This document shows, piece by piece, positions 17,169 to 25,267 of a stretch of DNA of 64,000 bases. Origin of the DNA: Demequina aestuarii. GTDB taxonomy: Bacteria; Actinomycetota; Actinomycetes; Actinomycetales; Demequinaceae. The position numbers were made by a program, and so were the translations under genes. The DNA lies in contig NZ_BBRD01000002.1 in NCBI RefSeq assembly GCF_000975095.1, positions 1 through 64,000 on the forward strand. The letters run 5' to 3'. Every line of letters starts with the position of its first letter. Position 1 is the stretch's first letter. The notes under the pieces are model-generated. The model saw only the letters and a program-made list of their open reading frames with translations, ran no database searches and was not told the DNA's origin.

Positions 17169-18503
17169 ATGGCTGACAACTATCGGGAGGGCTCCCTCTC
17201 CCTGCGCGGCGCGGTGGCGATGGGCACCGGCGTCATGGTCGGCGCCGGCATCTTCGCCCTCACCGGCCAGGTCGCGGCGCTCGCGGGACCGCTGTTCCCG
17301 CTCGCCTTCCTCACCGCCGCCGGCGTCGCAGGACTGGGTGCCTACACCTACGTCAAGATGACGCGCGCGAACCCGTCCGCCGGCGGGATCGCGATGATCC
17401 TCACGCAGGCGTACGGCCGCTCCGCCGTGGCTGCGGGGTCAGCGATGCTGATGGCACTGTCGATGGTGCTCAATCAGGCCCTGGTGGCGCGCACGTTCGG
17501 CACGTACCTCACTGTTCCGTTCGGGGACAGGGCCGGCTGGATCATCCCCGTGCTGGCCGTCGCAGTGATCGCCGGCGCCGTGGCCGTGAACCTCGCACGC
17601 AACGAGACGATCGGCTGGATGCAGACGATTGGCGCGGTCGTGAAGATCGCGGGAATCGGCGTGCTCGCGATCGCCGCCCTGGCCGCATCCGGCTGGTCCT
17701 ACGAGGCTGGCTCGGAAGGGCTCTCGGCGGGGACCTCGCTCGGCGGGTTCGTCGCCGCCACGGGACTCGGGGTGCTCGCCTACAAGGGCTTCACGACCAT
17801 CACCAACTCGGGGGGTGAGCTCAAGAACCCCTCGCGCAACGTGGGCCGCGCGATCATCATCTCGCTGGTGCTGTGCGCCGTGGTCTATGTGCTGGTGGCG
17901 ATCGGCGCGGGATCCTCACTCAGCGTGGACCAGATCGTCGAGGCGCAGGACTACTCGCTGGCCGAGGCCGCGCGCCCCGCGCTGGGCCAGTGGGGGGTGT
18001 GGGCCACCGTGGTGGTCGCCGTGGTCGCGTGCGTCACCGGAATCATCTCCTCGATGTTCGCGGTGTCGCGGATGCTGACCATGGTCACCGACATGCGCAT
18101 GATCCCCCACCGTCACTTCGGGATGCCCGGCGACGTGCGCCACCACATGCTGGTCTACCTGGGCGTGGTCGCGGCGGTGCTCGCCGTCGCTCTCGACATG
18201 GGGCAGATCGCCGCCGTGGGCATCGTCTTCTATCTCGTGATGGACATGGTGATCCACTGGGGCGTGCTGCGCCGCCTGCGCCACGACGTGGACGCGAAGG
18301 CCTGGGTGGTCGTCAGCGCACTCATCGCCGATGCCGTGGTGCTGGCCGCCTTCGCCGTGGTGCGCGGGCAGGAGGCGCCGTGGGTGATCGTGGGCGCCTT
18401 CGCGGGAGTGGGCCTCATCTACGCGCTCGAGGCCTGGTACCTGCGGACTCATCCGGACGAGGACCACGAGACCTCGTCGTCCGACGAGTCCGGGCGCGGA
18501 TAG
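17169..18503 (+). CDS. APC superfamily amino acid permease
   Basis: A 444-residue transporter with about twelve transmembrane helices. The unwound helix-1 motif is GVMVGAGIFALTGQVAALAG, followed by the long SAGGIAMILTQAYG region and FTTITNSGGELKNPSRNVGR in the middle, both typical of amino acid/polyamine/cation (APC) permeases. The substrate cannot be inferred. An ATG at 17157 would add four residues. The stop is 9 bases before the Pr6Pr gene, so the two are probably co-transcribed. Confidence 0.88.
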   Translation: MADNYREGSLSLRGAVAMGTGVMVGAGIFALTGQVAALAGPLFPLAFLTAAGVAGLGAYTYVKMTRANPSAGGIAMILTQAYGRSAVAAGSAMLMALSMVLNQALVARTFGTYLTVPFGDRAGWIIPVLAVAVIAGAVAVNLARNETIGWMQTIGAVVKIAGIGVLAIAALAASGWSYEAGSEGLSAGTSLGGFVAATGLGVLAYKGFTTITNSGGELKNPSRNVGRAIIISLVLCAVVYVLVAIGAGSSLSVDQIVEAQDYSLAEAARPALGQWGVWATVVVAVVACVTGIISSMFAVSRMLTMVTDMRMIPHRHFGMPGDVRHHMLVYLGVVAAVLAVALDMGQIAAVGIVFYLVMDMVIHWGVLRRLRHDVDAKAWVVVSALIADAVVLAAFAVVRGQEAPWVIVGAFAGVGLIYALEAWYLRTHPDEDHETSSSDESGRG

Positions 18504-18512
18504 CATCTCCGC

Positions 18513-19130
18513 ATGACAACGGCCGTGCGCATATGGCGAGCGCTGACGCCGGTCGCGATCCTGGCGGCCATCGCCGCGAACCTGACCACCGAGATCCGCA
18601 GCGGCGACTTCGTGTTCGTCGACTACTTCGGCTACTTCACCAATCAGACCAACCTCATCGCGGCCACCGTGCTGATCGCGGCCCTGCGCTCCACCGCACG
18701 CGCCCGGCCGCTGTGGCTCGAGCTGGCCCGCGCATCGGCCGTCGTGTATCTGCTGATCGTGGTGATCGTCTACTGGATCCTGCTGTGGCCCACCATCGAC
18801 GATGTCGCAAACCCGTGGGCCAACGCGATCATTCACGCGGTGAGCGGCGTGGTGCTGCTGGTCGACTGGCTGCTTGAGGGGCCTCGCGATCCCATCTCAC
18901 TCCGGTGGGCATGGGCTCCCGCGCTGTACCCCCTGGTGTGGTTGAGCGTCGTGATGGTGCGTGGCGCGACGGACGGGTGGGTGCCGTACCCGTTCCTCGA
19001 CCCGCAGGACGGCTACGGTCCGGTCGTGGTGGTGCTGGTGGGGATCGTCGCCGCAGGAGTGATCGCAGGTTCCGCCCTCTTCCACGTGACGCGGTGGCGA
19101 GTGATCACTCCGACCGGATCGTCGGTCTAG
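18513..19130 (+). CDS. Pr6Pr family membrane protein
   Basis: A 205-residue protein with six predicted helices. DYFGYFTNQTNLIA in helix 2, NPWANAIIHAVSGVVLLVDW and the late WVPYPFLDP segment are typical of the Pr6Pr family, which is distantly like the eukaryotic FAR-17a/AIG1 proteins. The bacterial function is unknown. It sits between an APC permease and a BCCT transporter on the same strand with short gaps. Confidence 0.75.
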   Translation: MTTAVRIWRALTPVAILAAIAANLTTEIRSGDFVFVDYFGYFTNQTNLIAATVLIAALRSTARARPLWLELARASAVVYLLIVVIVYWILLWPTIDDVANPWANAIIHAVSGVVLLVDWLLEGPRDPISLRWAWAPALYPLVWLSVVMVRGATDGWVPYPFLDPQDGYGPVVVVLVGIVAAGVIAGSALFHVTRWRVITPTGSSV

Positions 19131-19146
19131 CAGGAGGGGCGCTACG

Positions 19147-20988
19147 GTGGACGTGGAAGGGAGAGCGCGCCGTCGAGCCCCCGGCGCGACCACGATGAGC
19201 ACACCCCCCACTGTCGACCATCGCCCCATGACCGCGAAGACCCTCGCCACCTGGGTCTTCTGGCCCTCCGCGATCATCATTCTCGGCTTCGCCCTCTTCG
19301 CCATCGTCGCTCCCGGCGCGGCAGAGAGCGCATTCGACACCATCCAGAGCGAGATCATCGGCGCGTTCGGCTGGTACTACGTGCTCATCGCCGCGTTCTT
19401 CGTCGCGTTCGCTCTCTTCATCGGCTTCAGCAAGTACGGCGGCATCGTCCTCGGAAGGGACGGCGACAAGCCACAGTTCTCGATGTTCTCGTGGTTCGCG
19501 CTGCTGTTCGCCGCTGGCATGGGAATCGGCCTCGTGTTCTTTGGCGTCTCGGAGCCGCTCTCACACTTCGCGTCGCCGCGACCCGGCGTCACTGGTGCGC
19601 CCGAGTCCATCGCTCAGTCCGCGATGTCCCAGACGTTCCTGCACTGGGGCGTCCACGCGTGGTCGATCTACATCGTGGTGGGCATCGCGATCGCGTACGC
19701 CGTGCACCGCAAGGGACGCCCCGTCTCGATTCGCTACGCGCTCGAGCCGCTGCTGGGCAAGCGCATCCACGGCGCATGGGGCAACGTGATCGACGTCACC
19801 GCCGTGGTGGGCACGCTGTTCGGCGTCGCGACCTCGTTGGGCCTGGGCGTCCAGCAGATCTCCTCCGGACTGGGCACCACGGGTATCGCCGAGCCGAGCA
19901 CCGCCACCCAGATCGTGCTGATCATCGTGATCACCATCATCACCATCTTCTCGCTGGTCACCGGGCTCGAGCGCGGCATGAAGTGGCTGTCGAACATCAA
20001 CCTCGCCCTGGCCGGGGCGCTGCTGCTCTACGTGCTGTCGACTGGGCCCACGGTCTTTCTCCTGAGGGAGTTCGTCCAATCCATCGGCGCGTACATCCAG
20101 TCCTTCATCGGCCTGAGCTTCAACGTGTCCGCCTTCCAGGGCGACGCCGGCGCCACGTGGCAGGCGGACTGGACCACGTTCTACTGGGGCTGGTGGATCT
20201 CGTGGGCACCGTTCGTCGGGGTGTTCATCGCGCGCGTCTCGAAGGGTCGCACGGTGCGCGAGTTCGTGTGGGGCGTCCTGCTCGTGCCCGCGTTCGTGAC
20301 CTTCCTGTGGTTCTCCGTGCTGGGAGGCTCCGCGCTGTACGACCAGCTGTACGGAGACGGACGGTTCATCGCCGCGGACGGCACCATCGATTCCACCGGC
20401 TCGCTGTTCCAGCTCCTGGAAGGGCTTCCCGGCGGCGGCGTGGCTGCATTCGGCGCGATCATCCTGATCGCCGTGTTCTTCATCACCAGTTCCGACTCCG
20501 GCTCGCTGGTGCTGTCGATGCTCACCTCCGGCGGCAACGACAGCCCCAAGCGCTGGCTGCGCGTGTTCTGGGCCACCACCACGGCGATCGTCGCGATCGC
20601 TCTCCTGGTCGCAGGCGGCCTCAACGCGCTGCAGACAGCCGCGATCATCACGGCGCTGCCGTTCTCCTTCGTCATGGTCGCCATGTGCGCCGCGACGCTC
20701 AAGGCCTTCAGGCGAGAGCATCGGAACTACCTGAGCGCCAACCGAGCGGAGTTCGCAGAGCACATCACGGAGAGGGTCGGGGAGTCGTACGGGCTCGCTG
20801 CGGCCACCGACGAGGTGGACCCGGAGGGCTCCCGCACCCACCTGCCTCACGCGCCGCATCGGCCTCATTGGCGCGGGCGCCGCAAGCCGCGTGGGGGCGG
20901 CGAGACCGGTGCGACGGACCCGGACTACGAGCGTCATCAGACGGACCACATCGTGCGGCCCCTGCCCGAGGACGGCGAGGAGCGTTGA
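19147..20988 (+). CDS. BCCT family transporter (betaine/carnitine/choline type)
   Basis: A 613-residue transporter with twelve helices, importing quaternary-ammonium solutes such as glycine betaine with Na+ or H+. Family marks: FSKYGGIVLGRDGDKPQFS after helix 2, LLFAAGMGIGLVFFGVSEPL, TFLHWGVHAWSIY, and FYWGWWISWAPFVGVFIARV. The C-terminal hydrophilic tail (about 510-613) is rich in charged residues, as in osmoregulated members. I chose the GTG at 19147 because AGGAGGGG lies 7 bases upstream; an ATG at 19195 lacks one. It is convergent with pxpC, 12 bases apart. Confidence 0.9.
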   Translation: MDVEGRARRRAPGATTMSTPPTVDHRPMTAKTLATWVFWPSAIIILGFALFAIVAPGAAESAFDTIQSEIIGAFGWYYVLIAAFFVAFALFIGFSKYGGIVLGRDGDKPQFSMFSWFALLFAAGMGIGLVFFGVSEPLSHFASPRPGVTGAPESIAQSAMSQTFLHWGVHAWSIYIVVGIAIAYAVHRKGRPVSIRYALEPLLGKRIHGAWGNVIDVTAVVGTLFGVATSLGLGVQQISSGLGTTGIAEPSTATQIVLIIVITIITIFSLVTGLERGMKWLSNINLALAGALLLYVLSTGPTVFLLREFVQSIGAYIQSFIGLSFNVSAFQGDAGATWQADWTTFYWGWWISWAPFVGVFIARVSKGRTVREFVWGVLLVPAFVTFLWFSVLGGSALYDQLYGDGRFIAADGTIDSTGSLFQLLEGLPGGGVAAFGAIILIAVFFITSSDSGSLVLSMLTSGGNDSPKRWLRVFWATTTAIVAIALLVAGGLNALQTAAIITALPFSFVMVAMCAATLKAFRREHRNYLSANRAEFAEHITERVGESYGLAAATDEVDPEGSRTHLPHAPHRPHWRGRRKPRGGGETGATDPDYERHQTDHIVRPLPEDGEER

Positions 20989-21000
20989 CACGGCACGGGA

Positions 21001-21936
21001 TCAGTCCGTGATGAGCGCGAACCTCACCGTGTCGCCGGGCCTCGCCTGAGCGGCGGCGGCGAGTCCCGAGGCGTCGACCACGCCGACCACCGGGTAGCCG
21101 CCGGTGGTCGGGTGATCCGCCAGGAACACCACCGGCTCACCCGACGGCGGGACCTGGACAGCGCCCAGCACCATGCCCTCGCTCGGGATCTCGCCCTCGA
21201 TCGCGCGGTCGAGCGGCGTCCCGGCGAGACGCAGCCCGACCCGGTTCGAGTCCACCGACACCGTGTACGGCGATGACGGCAGTGCCGCGCGTGCACCCGC
21301 GGTGAACCAGTCGTCGCGCGGCCCGAGCCTGATGGACAGGATCAGGGAGTCCCGTACGGGTGGGGCGTCGTCGTGGCCGGTTCCCCGACCAGACACCGCG
21401 CGTGCGCGCCGCGCCTCGTCACGCAGCGCTGCGAACTCCTGATCCACCACGGGCGCACTGGCGCCGACCGGCACCTGCTCCCCCACCGCAAGCGGTGACG
21501 GGCCCAGCGCCGAGAGTGTGTCCGTGGAGCGACTGCCGAGCACCGGCTCGATCGCGATTCCGCCCCTCACGGCGACATAGCTCCGGACGCCTCGCGCGGG
21601 TGAACCGAGCTCGAGCGTCTGCCCTGTGGCGAGCCGAACCGGGGATGCGAACGGCGCCGGCGCCATCCCGCCGAGCACCGGGCCGATGAAGACCGAACAT
21701 GGGGCGCCAGTGACGGCCACCAGCACGGGCCCGGTGGCGCGCAGTGTGCAGCCCGTCGCCGTCGTCTCCAGCACTGCGGCACCGGCAGGGTTGCCCACGA
21801 GCCGGTTCGCGAGTGCAGCGGCAGGTGCGTCGAGAGCCCCGGCACGCGGCACCCCCAGATGCGCGAACCCCGGCCTGCCCTGATCCTGAACGGTGGTGAG
21901 AGCGCCGGCGTCCAACACCTCCAGGGCCGGGCTCAC
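21001..21936 (-). CDS. pxpC: 5-oxoprolinase subunit C (biotin-dependent carboxylase-like)
   Basis: A 311-residue subunit of the prokaryotic ATP-dependent 5-oxoprolinase, which opens 5-oxo-L-proline to glutamate. It shows ALTTVQDQGRPGFAHLGVPR and GALDAPAAALANRLVGNP at the N-terminus and FLADHPTTGGYPVVGVV at the end. The GTG start (21936-21934) overlaps the pxpB stop by four bases (GTGA), meaning coupled translation and a PxpB-PxpC complex. It is the last gene of pxpABC. Confidence 0.93.
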   Translation of the reverse strand: MSPALEVLDAGALTTVQDQGRPGFAHLGVPRAGALDAPAAALANRLVGNPAGAAVLETTATGCTLRATGPVLVAVTGAPCSVFIGPVLGGMAPAPFASPVRLATGQTLELGSPARGVRSYVAVRGGIAIEPVLGSRSTDTLSALGPSPLAVGEQVPVGASAPVVDQEFAALRDEARRARAVSGRGTGHDDAPPVRDSLILSIRLGPRDDWFTAGARAALPSSPYTVSVDSNRVGLRLAGTPLDRAIEGEIPSEGMVLGAVQVPPSGEPVVFLADHPTTGGYPVVGVVDASGLAAAAQARPGDTVRFALITD

Positions 21937-22640
21937 GGCGACACTCCTTCGTCCTCGACCACCCGCACCCGCGTGCCGGGCGTCAGCAAGGCGGGAGGCT
22001 CTCGGCTGTCGTCCCAGAGCACGACGCCGACGGCCGTGCCCAGCAGCTGCCATCCTCCCGGCGAACTCCGCGGATACAGTCCCGCATACTCTCCTGCGAG
22101 CCCGAACGCATTGGCGGGGACCCGGGTGCGCGGAGTGGTCCGGCGCGGCACGGCGCGCCCCTCGGGCAGGCCCGACAGATAGGCGAAGCCGGGCGAGAAG
22201 CCGCAGAACGCCACCTGAAACTCTGCTTCCACGACGGTGGCGACCACTTCCGGCACGGTCATGTCCCACAGTGTCGCGACGGCGTCGAGGTCGGGACCGT
22301 CGAACGCGACCGGAACCTCGACCATCGCTGCGGCGCGGTCCTGGGGCAGCGACAGCGTCCACGAGGACAGCTCGTGGATGAGGCGCTGCACGTCATCGAC
22401 GGCCAGCACCGAGTGAACGCCTTCGAGCCCGATGCGGTCGAGCAGCAGGGTGCGCGCCGCGGGCACCACCTCCCCCACGTGCACCGCCGTCGTGCGCTCG
22501 GACGGCCCGCCCCACCGCGCCCGCACCTCCGCGTCGAGGGCCGTCACCCAGGCGGAGTCGCTGAACTCGACCAGCAGCGCATCGGCGCCGACGCGCCGCA
22601 CCGCGGAGACCACATCGCCGGCCCGCACTGCCTCAGCCAT
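21933..22640 (-). CDS. pxpB: 5-oxoprolinase subunit B (KipI/allophanate hydrolase subunit 1 type)
   Basis: A 235-residue protein of the PxpB/KipI family. It has VEFQVAFCGFSPGFAYL-like sequence at about 140-157, the RVPANAFGLAGEYAGLYP stretch and RSSPGGWQLLGTAV. With PxpC it forms the kinase-like half that acts on 5-oxoproline, and PxpA completes hydrolysis. Older annotations call such genes allophanate hydrolase or sporulation inhibitor, but the full pxpABC set argues for 5-oxoprolinase. It begins 22 bases after pxpA. Confidence 0.92.
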   Translation of the reverse strand: MAEAVRAGDVVSAVRRVGADALLVEFSDSAWVTALDAEVRARWGGPSERTTAVHVGEVVPAARTLLLDRIGLEGVHSVLAVDDVQRLIHELSSWTLSLPQDRAAAMVEVPVAFDGPDLDAVATLWDMTVPEVVATVVEAEFQVAFCGFSPGFAYLSGLPEGRAVPRRTTPRTRVPANAFGLAGEYAGLYPRSSPGGWQLLGTAVGVVLWDDSREPPALLTPGTRVRVVEDEGVSP

Positions 22641-22661
22641 CGATCGAGCACCGTCGCTGCA

Positions 22662-23456
22662 CTAGTGCTCGGTGGTTCCGGCGAAGGCCCGCAGCTCGAC
22701 GCCGGCGTCGATCAGCGCTCGGCGCACGTCGGCCGCGAGCGCCGCGGCTCCCGGGGTGTCTCCGTGGACGCACAGAGACCTGGCGACGACGGTCAGCGAC
22801 GAGCCGTCGTGTGCGGAGATGGGCGTACCGCCGGCGATCGCGAGCGCGCGCTCCACGACCTGCCTGGGGTCCTTGACTACGGCCCGGTGCTCGGCGCGCG
22901 GCACGAGCGTTCCGTTCGGCGTGTAGGCCCTGTCGGCGAAAGCCTCGGTGACCGTGGTCAATCCGGCCGCCTCGGCCGCATCGAGCAGTGGGGAGCCGGG
23001 CAGGCCCAGCACGGCGAGGTCACGGCCCGTGGCCTCGCACGCGATCAGCACTCCGTCGACGACGGCCGCGGCCTGCCGCGAATCGTGCGACACACGGTGG
23101 TAGAGAGCACCGTGGGGCTTCACGTAGGTCACGCCGGGCCCGGCCGCCGAGGCGAAGACCTCGAGTGCGCCGATCTGGTACGCGACCTCGGCAGACAGTT
23201 CGTCAGGCGGCACGTCCATCGCTCGGCGGCCGAAGCCGGCGAGATCCTGGTACGAGACCTGGGCACCGATCGCGACGCCCCGCTGCGCGGCACGCGTGCA
23301 CACCCGCCGCATCGTCACCGGATCGCCGCCGTGGAAGCCGCATGCGACATTCGCACTGGTCACGGACTCGAGCAACGCGTCATCGTCCGTCAGAGACCAG
23401 CGCCCGAACCCTTCGCCCAGGTCCGCGTTCAGGTCGATCACAGTTCCGTCGCTCAC
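22662..23456 (-). CDS. pxpA: 5-oxoprolinase subunit A (LamB/YcsF family)
   Basis: A 264-residue enzyme subunit. The family hallmarks DLNADLGEGFGRW at residue 8, SANVACGFHGGDP, GVAIGAQVSYQDLAGFGRR and VKPHGALYHRV are all present, and the length is normal. It acts with PxpB and PxpC to turn 5-oxoproline, a spontaneous product of glutamine and glutathione breakdown, into glutamate. It is the first gene of the operon. The adjacent BCCT transporter is convergent, so a transport link is only suggested. Confidence 0.94.
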   Translation of the reverse strand: MSDGTVIDLNADLGEGFGRWSLTDDDALLESVTSANVACGFHGGDPVTMRRVCTRAAQRGVAIGAQVSYQDLAGFGRRAMDVPPDELSAEVAYQIGALEVFASAAGPGVTYVKPHGALYHRVSHDSRQAAAVVDGVLIACEATGRDLAVLGLPGSPLLDAAEAAGLTTVTEAFADRAYTPNGTLVPRAEHRAVVKDPRQVVERALAIAGGTPISAHDGSSLTVVARSLCVHGDTPGAAALAADVRRALIDAGVELRAFAGTTEH

Positions 23457-23507
23457 GCTCTCAACGTATCGCGGGTCGAGCGCTCACACCATGCCCGCCA
23501 TCGCCGC

Positions 23508-24008
23508 CTAGTGCCGGAGCAGCAGGCAGACGTCGACACTGCCTTCGAGCCCGACGGGGCCCTCCACCGTGTCATCGGCGTAGTCCTCGTACCAGCACTC
23601 CCACACGTCGGGACGAGAGCCGTCTCCGAGCGTCACCGCGAAGTCGAGGCCCTGGGCATCGCCCCATTCCATGAGCTCGTGCGTCAGTCCGCCGATCCAG
23701 GCGTACGGGCCGCGCTGCGTCGCCACGGCGTACCGGCCGGCCTCGAGCCGGCCCACCACGTAGCGGTCGCGCACCCGCGGGACGTTGGACACCGCCTGGC
23801 CCACCTCCACGGTGAAGGGGTCCTCCGTCGACACCGAGCGGTAGCGGAACATCCCGGCGCCAATCGCCTCAGCGCCGCGTTGATCGAGGTATGCCTCGAG
23901 CTCGGTGATCGCCGGGCCCACACGCGCGGGCAGATCCGCCATGGTGGTGTGCACCGGCAGCGCGATGTAGTCGACGGCCTCGCGCCACTCGACCCTGAAC
24001 TCAGCCAT
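23508..24008 (-). CDS. GyrI-like / effector-binding domain protein
   Basis: A 166-residue single-domain protein with the AraC effector-binding (GyrI-like, SOUL-related) fold. The pattern is VDYIALPVHTTMADLPARVG at the N-terminus, a central VGQAVSNVPRVRDRYVVGRL, then RYAVATQRGPYAWIGGLTHELMEW and a final charged strand. Such stand-alone domains bind small hydrophobic compounds or, in E. coli SbmC, protect gyrase. No DNA-binding domain is present. It lies between pxpA and a flavoprotein gene on the same strand. Confidence 0.75.
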   Translation of the reverse strand: MAEFRVEWREAVDYIALPVHTTMADLPARVGPAITELEAYLDQRGAEAIGAGMFRYRSVSTEDPFTVEVGQAVSNVPRVRDRYVVGRLEAGRYAVATQRGPYAWIGGLTHELMEWGDAQGLDFAVTLGDGSRPDVWECWYEDYADDTVEGPVGLEGSVDVCLLLRH

Positions 24009-24062
24009 GACGCCAGGCTAGACCCGCACCATGGCCGAGACCAGGGGTCCTGTGTCAGATAA

Positions 24063-24800
24063 CTAGCTCGAGCGGTACTCCGGGTTCGGGTGGCCAAAGT
24101 GCTCGCCGGAACTCCAGGCCTCCACCGAGTTGCCACCTTCAGGGAAGCCCCCGCCCGCCTTGAGCCACGCCGCCATGTGCATGAGGTTCCACGCCATGAA
24201 GGTGGTGTTCTTCTGCGTGAACTCCGTCTCCGGCCCGCCGCTGCCCTCGTCCAAGTAGGACGGGCCGGGCCCGATGGCGCCCAGCCACGCGGCGTCCGCG
24301 TTCGGCGGGATCGCGTAGCCGAGGTGCTGCAGCGAGTAGATGAGGTTCATCGAGATGTGCTTGGCGCCATCCTCGTTGCCGGTGACGATCACACCGCCCG
24401 TACGACCGTAGAACAGAGACTGACCGCGGTCGTTGGTCTCACCCGAGAGCCCGTAGAGCCGCTCGATCAGGCGGGTCGCGACCGAGGACTTCTCGCCCAG
24501 CCAGATCGGCGTGCCGATCACCAGGATGTCGGCGGCGAGGATGCGCTCGGAGAGCTCAGGCCAGTCGTCTGCGTCCTGATTGCCGCCCGGGACGTCCTCG
24601 CGCATGTCGGGGTTCACCCCGGGGGCGACGTCGAAGTCGACCAGGCGAATCTGATCCACCTCCACGCCCTGCTTCTCCATGATGGCGATCGCGTCCTCCA
24701 TCAGGCCCTGGGTGTGGCTGAGCGCGGGGCTCGGCTTCAGGGTGGTGTTGACGAAGACGGCCTTGAGGCCGGTGAAGTCGTGCGTTGTCGTGTCTGGCAT
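24063..24800 (-). CDS. Flavodoxin-like NAD(P)H-dependent FMN reductase
   Basis: A 245-residue flavoprotein. It starts GLKAVFVNTTLKPSPALSHT (the FMN phosphate-binding loop), continues with ADILVIGTPIWLGEKSS and ends with TGGVIVTGNEDGAKHI, typical of the NADPH-dependent FMN reductase/flavodoxin family. It should be a cytoplasmic oxidoreductase or quinone reductase; the electron acceptor is unknown. AGGAGGTG sits 6 bases before the ATG at 24800, which decides the start over one six codons upstream. Confidence 0.85.
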   Translation of the reverse strand: MPDTTTHDFTGLKAVFVNTTLKPSPALSHTQGLMEDAIAIMEKQGVEVDQIRLVDFDVAPGVNPDMREDVPGGNQDADDWPELSERILAADILVIGTPIWLGEKSSVATRLIERLYGLSGETNDRGQSLFYGRTGGVIVTGNEDGAKHISMNLIYSLQHLGYAIPPNADAAWLGAIGPGPSYLDEGSGGPETEFTQKNTTFMAWNLMHMAAWLKAGGGFPEGGNSVEAWSSGEHFGHPNPEYRSS

Positions 24801-24852
24801 GGGTGACACCTCCTGCAAGGTGACACGCGCATCGGCCGGCTTCTATTCCGTG

Positions 24853-25101
24853 TCAGACGTCGACAACCCTGGCCCCGCGGCGCTGCTGGACCTCCCACGC
24901 GTTCTTCTCGCGGGTCGCAAGCATCACGACGACGCCCCAGAACCCGAGATCGTCCACGAGGCCTACGGGGCCGAAGAACAGTTCCGGGATGAGGTCGACG
25001 GGCACCAGCGTGTAGATCACCGCGGCGATCGCAGTGAGCCACGTCACCGGCGAGAGCTTGTGCTCGCCGCGGCGAACAGCATTGAGGAACTTCCACCACA
25101 T
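24853..25101 (-). CDS. DUF1232 (YkvA-like) membrane protein
   Basis: An 82-residue protein with the DUF1232 signature: two hydrophobic segments around LTAIAAVIYTLVPVDLIPEL and GLVDDLGFWGVVVMLAT. The VDLIPE and DD residues are the conserved core. Function unknown. The ATG at 25101 has AGGAGG nearby; the upstream extension is not protein-like. Confidence 0.85.
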   Translation of the reverse strand: MWWKFLNAVRRGEHKLSPVTWLTAIAAVIYTLVPVDLIPELFFGPVGLVDDLGFWGVVVMLATREKNAWEVQQRRGARVVDV

Positions 25102-25267
25102 GAGCGCGCCTCCTGAGGGGTCTGTCTCTACGGTAACCCCGCGATGCCACGTACACAGGACTCGGATGAAAAGAGTCAGCACACCTCCCGCGGACGGGTG
25201 TGAAGGAGGGCACGCTCGTTCGATCCGAGTCTCGTGCACACCGGCCGATGCACAGGCCCCGTTCGCA

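Noticed and set aside
19561..20991. A 476-codon minus-strand frame opposite the BCCT gene
   Set aside because: Rich in His, Arg, Asp and Gln without motifs; an antisense shadow of a real transporter.
21001..22640. Urea amidolyase/allophanate hydrolase or KipI-KipA sporulation genes
   Set aside because: The adjacent pxpA completes a pxpABC set, and no urea carboxylase or amidase domain is present.
22374..24062. A 562-codon plus-strand frame across pxpB, pxpA and the GyrI gene
   Set aside because: It crosses three recognisable genes on the other strand and has no start signal.
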